Assembly (NCBI GenBank): GCA_002411085.1
Contig: DHQK01000243.1
Location: 9,054-16,111 of the forward strand
Reading direction: 5' to 3'
Length of the DNA stretch: 7,058 nt
Source: Marinilabilia sp. UBA5340
GTDB taxonomy: Bacteria > Bacteroidota > Bacteroidia > Bacteroidales > Marinilabiliaceae
Position numbers and translations under genes: made by a program. The notes beneath the pieces were generated by a model. The model had not been told where the DNA came from and made no database searches. It saw only the letters and a list, made by a program, of their open reading frames with translations. Numbering within the stretch: the stretch's first letter is position 1; each line of letters opens with the position of its first letter. This document shows positions 6,790 to 7,058 of the stretch, one piece after another.

Positions 6790-6794
6790 CCCTT
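6790..6794 (-). promoter_or_regulatory. Ribosome binding site of the RseC-like gene
   Basis: AAGGG lies 7 nt before the ATG at 6782. It favours that start over the GTG at 6803. Confidence 0.5.
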
Positions 6795-6802
6795 AGTCGG
6801 CA

Positions 6803-6810
6803 CAAATGTA
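6803..6810 (-). promoter_or_regulatory. Bacteroidota-type -7 box for the rseC-rnfBCDGEA operon
   Basis: TACATTTG on the minus strand matches TAnnTTTG exactly. Transcription would start near 6799, giving a short leader of about 15-20 nt before the ATG at 6782. No convincing TTG/TTTG -33 element is found at the usual spacing; the best is TTCG around 6837-6834. The assignment relies on the -7 match and on its position in front of the first gene. Confidence 0.5.
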
Positions 6811-7058
6811 TATAAATGGGCATGATTGGATGGCGAAGGGTTCTATTTTTTGTTTAGAACAAATTAAAATAACTTTTAACACCTTGTTGGATTGTGCGAT
6901 ATGATGTGGTGAAAAGGTTAATTTAGACGGGATTGTATTGAGGAATTTTTTCTGTATTTAGAGTCCGGGGCATAGCTTGCTTTTAATCATTTTGTACCAG
7001 ATTCGTACCATCTACCAGAGAAAGATATTTTAAATACATATTAAACTCGAATTAAATT
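6811..7058. other. AT-rich region upstream of the operon, no gene seen
   Basis: About 250 nt in which I see no coding frame on either strand with a start, ribosome site and plausible protein. It is AT-rich, with many stops. It contains a short imperfect repeat of TACCA units at 6994-7018. No riboswitch, tRNA or terminator could be recognised. It may hold regulator sites for the rnf promoter, or the upstream region of a gene lying beyond the window edge. Confidence 0.5.

Noticed and set aside
6860..6867. CAAATTAA as a second -7 box (TTAATTTG on the minus strand)
   Set aside because: It deviates from TAnnTTTG at the second base and lies about 80 nt before the first gene. The box at 6810-6803 is an exact match and closer.
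6811..7058. Search for a riboswitch, CRISPR, mobile element or small gene upstream of the operon
   Set aside because: No repeats with spacers, inverted terminal repeats, structured RNA motifs or plausible coding frame were found.

Overview
The window carries one complete operon, read entirely on the minus strand, that encodes an Rnf-type electron transport complex, followed by a separate minus-strand gene for a peptidoglycan lytic transglycosylase. The organism is most likely an anaerobic or facultative member of the Bacteroidota. Three things point there: the gene order (RseC-family gene, then rnfB-C-D-G-E-A), perfect matches to the Bacteroidota -7 promoter element TAnnTTTG in front of both transcription units, and the style of the transglycosylase. 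No species can be named from this sequence.

Layout in the direction of transcription (high to low coordinates): 7058-6811 is an AT-rich upstream region with no gene that I can support. A -7 box lies at 6810-6803. The genes then follow as an RseC/MucC-like membrane protein (6782-6360), rnfB (6355-5480), rnfC (5449-4121, GTG start), rnfD (4102-3086), rnfG (3071-2361), rnfE (2364-1780, overlapping rnfG by 4 nt) and rnfA (1733-1161). Gaps between genes are 4, 30, 18, 14, -4 and 46 nt, so this is almost certainly one transcript. It ends in a strong intrinsic terminator at 1132-1095. A second -7 box at 1079-1072 starts the next unit, the lytic transglycosylase (1029-13), whose stop codon is within the window.

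How the genes work together, from family knowledge: RnfB takes electrons from reduced ferredoxin. They pass through the Fe-S site shared by RnfA and RnfE and the covalently bound FMNs of RnfD and RnfG to RnfC, which reduces NAD+. The exergonic electron flow pumps Na+ or H+ across the inner membrane; the sequence does not show which ion. The RseC-like protein, with a conserved Cys cluster and two membrane segments, is a likely accessory or maturation factor.

All eight genes look intact and ordinary for their families, and I see no new system here. The points most worth a second look are the altered flavinylation motif of RnfG (TAAT instead of S/TGAT), the many cysteines of RnfB, and two cases where a -7 promoter box covers a possible upstream start codon and so settles the gene start.
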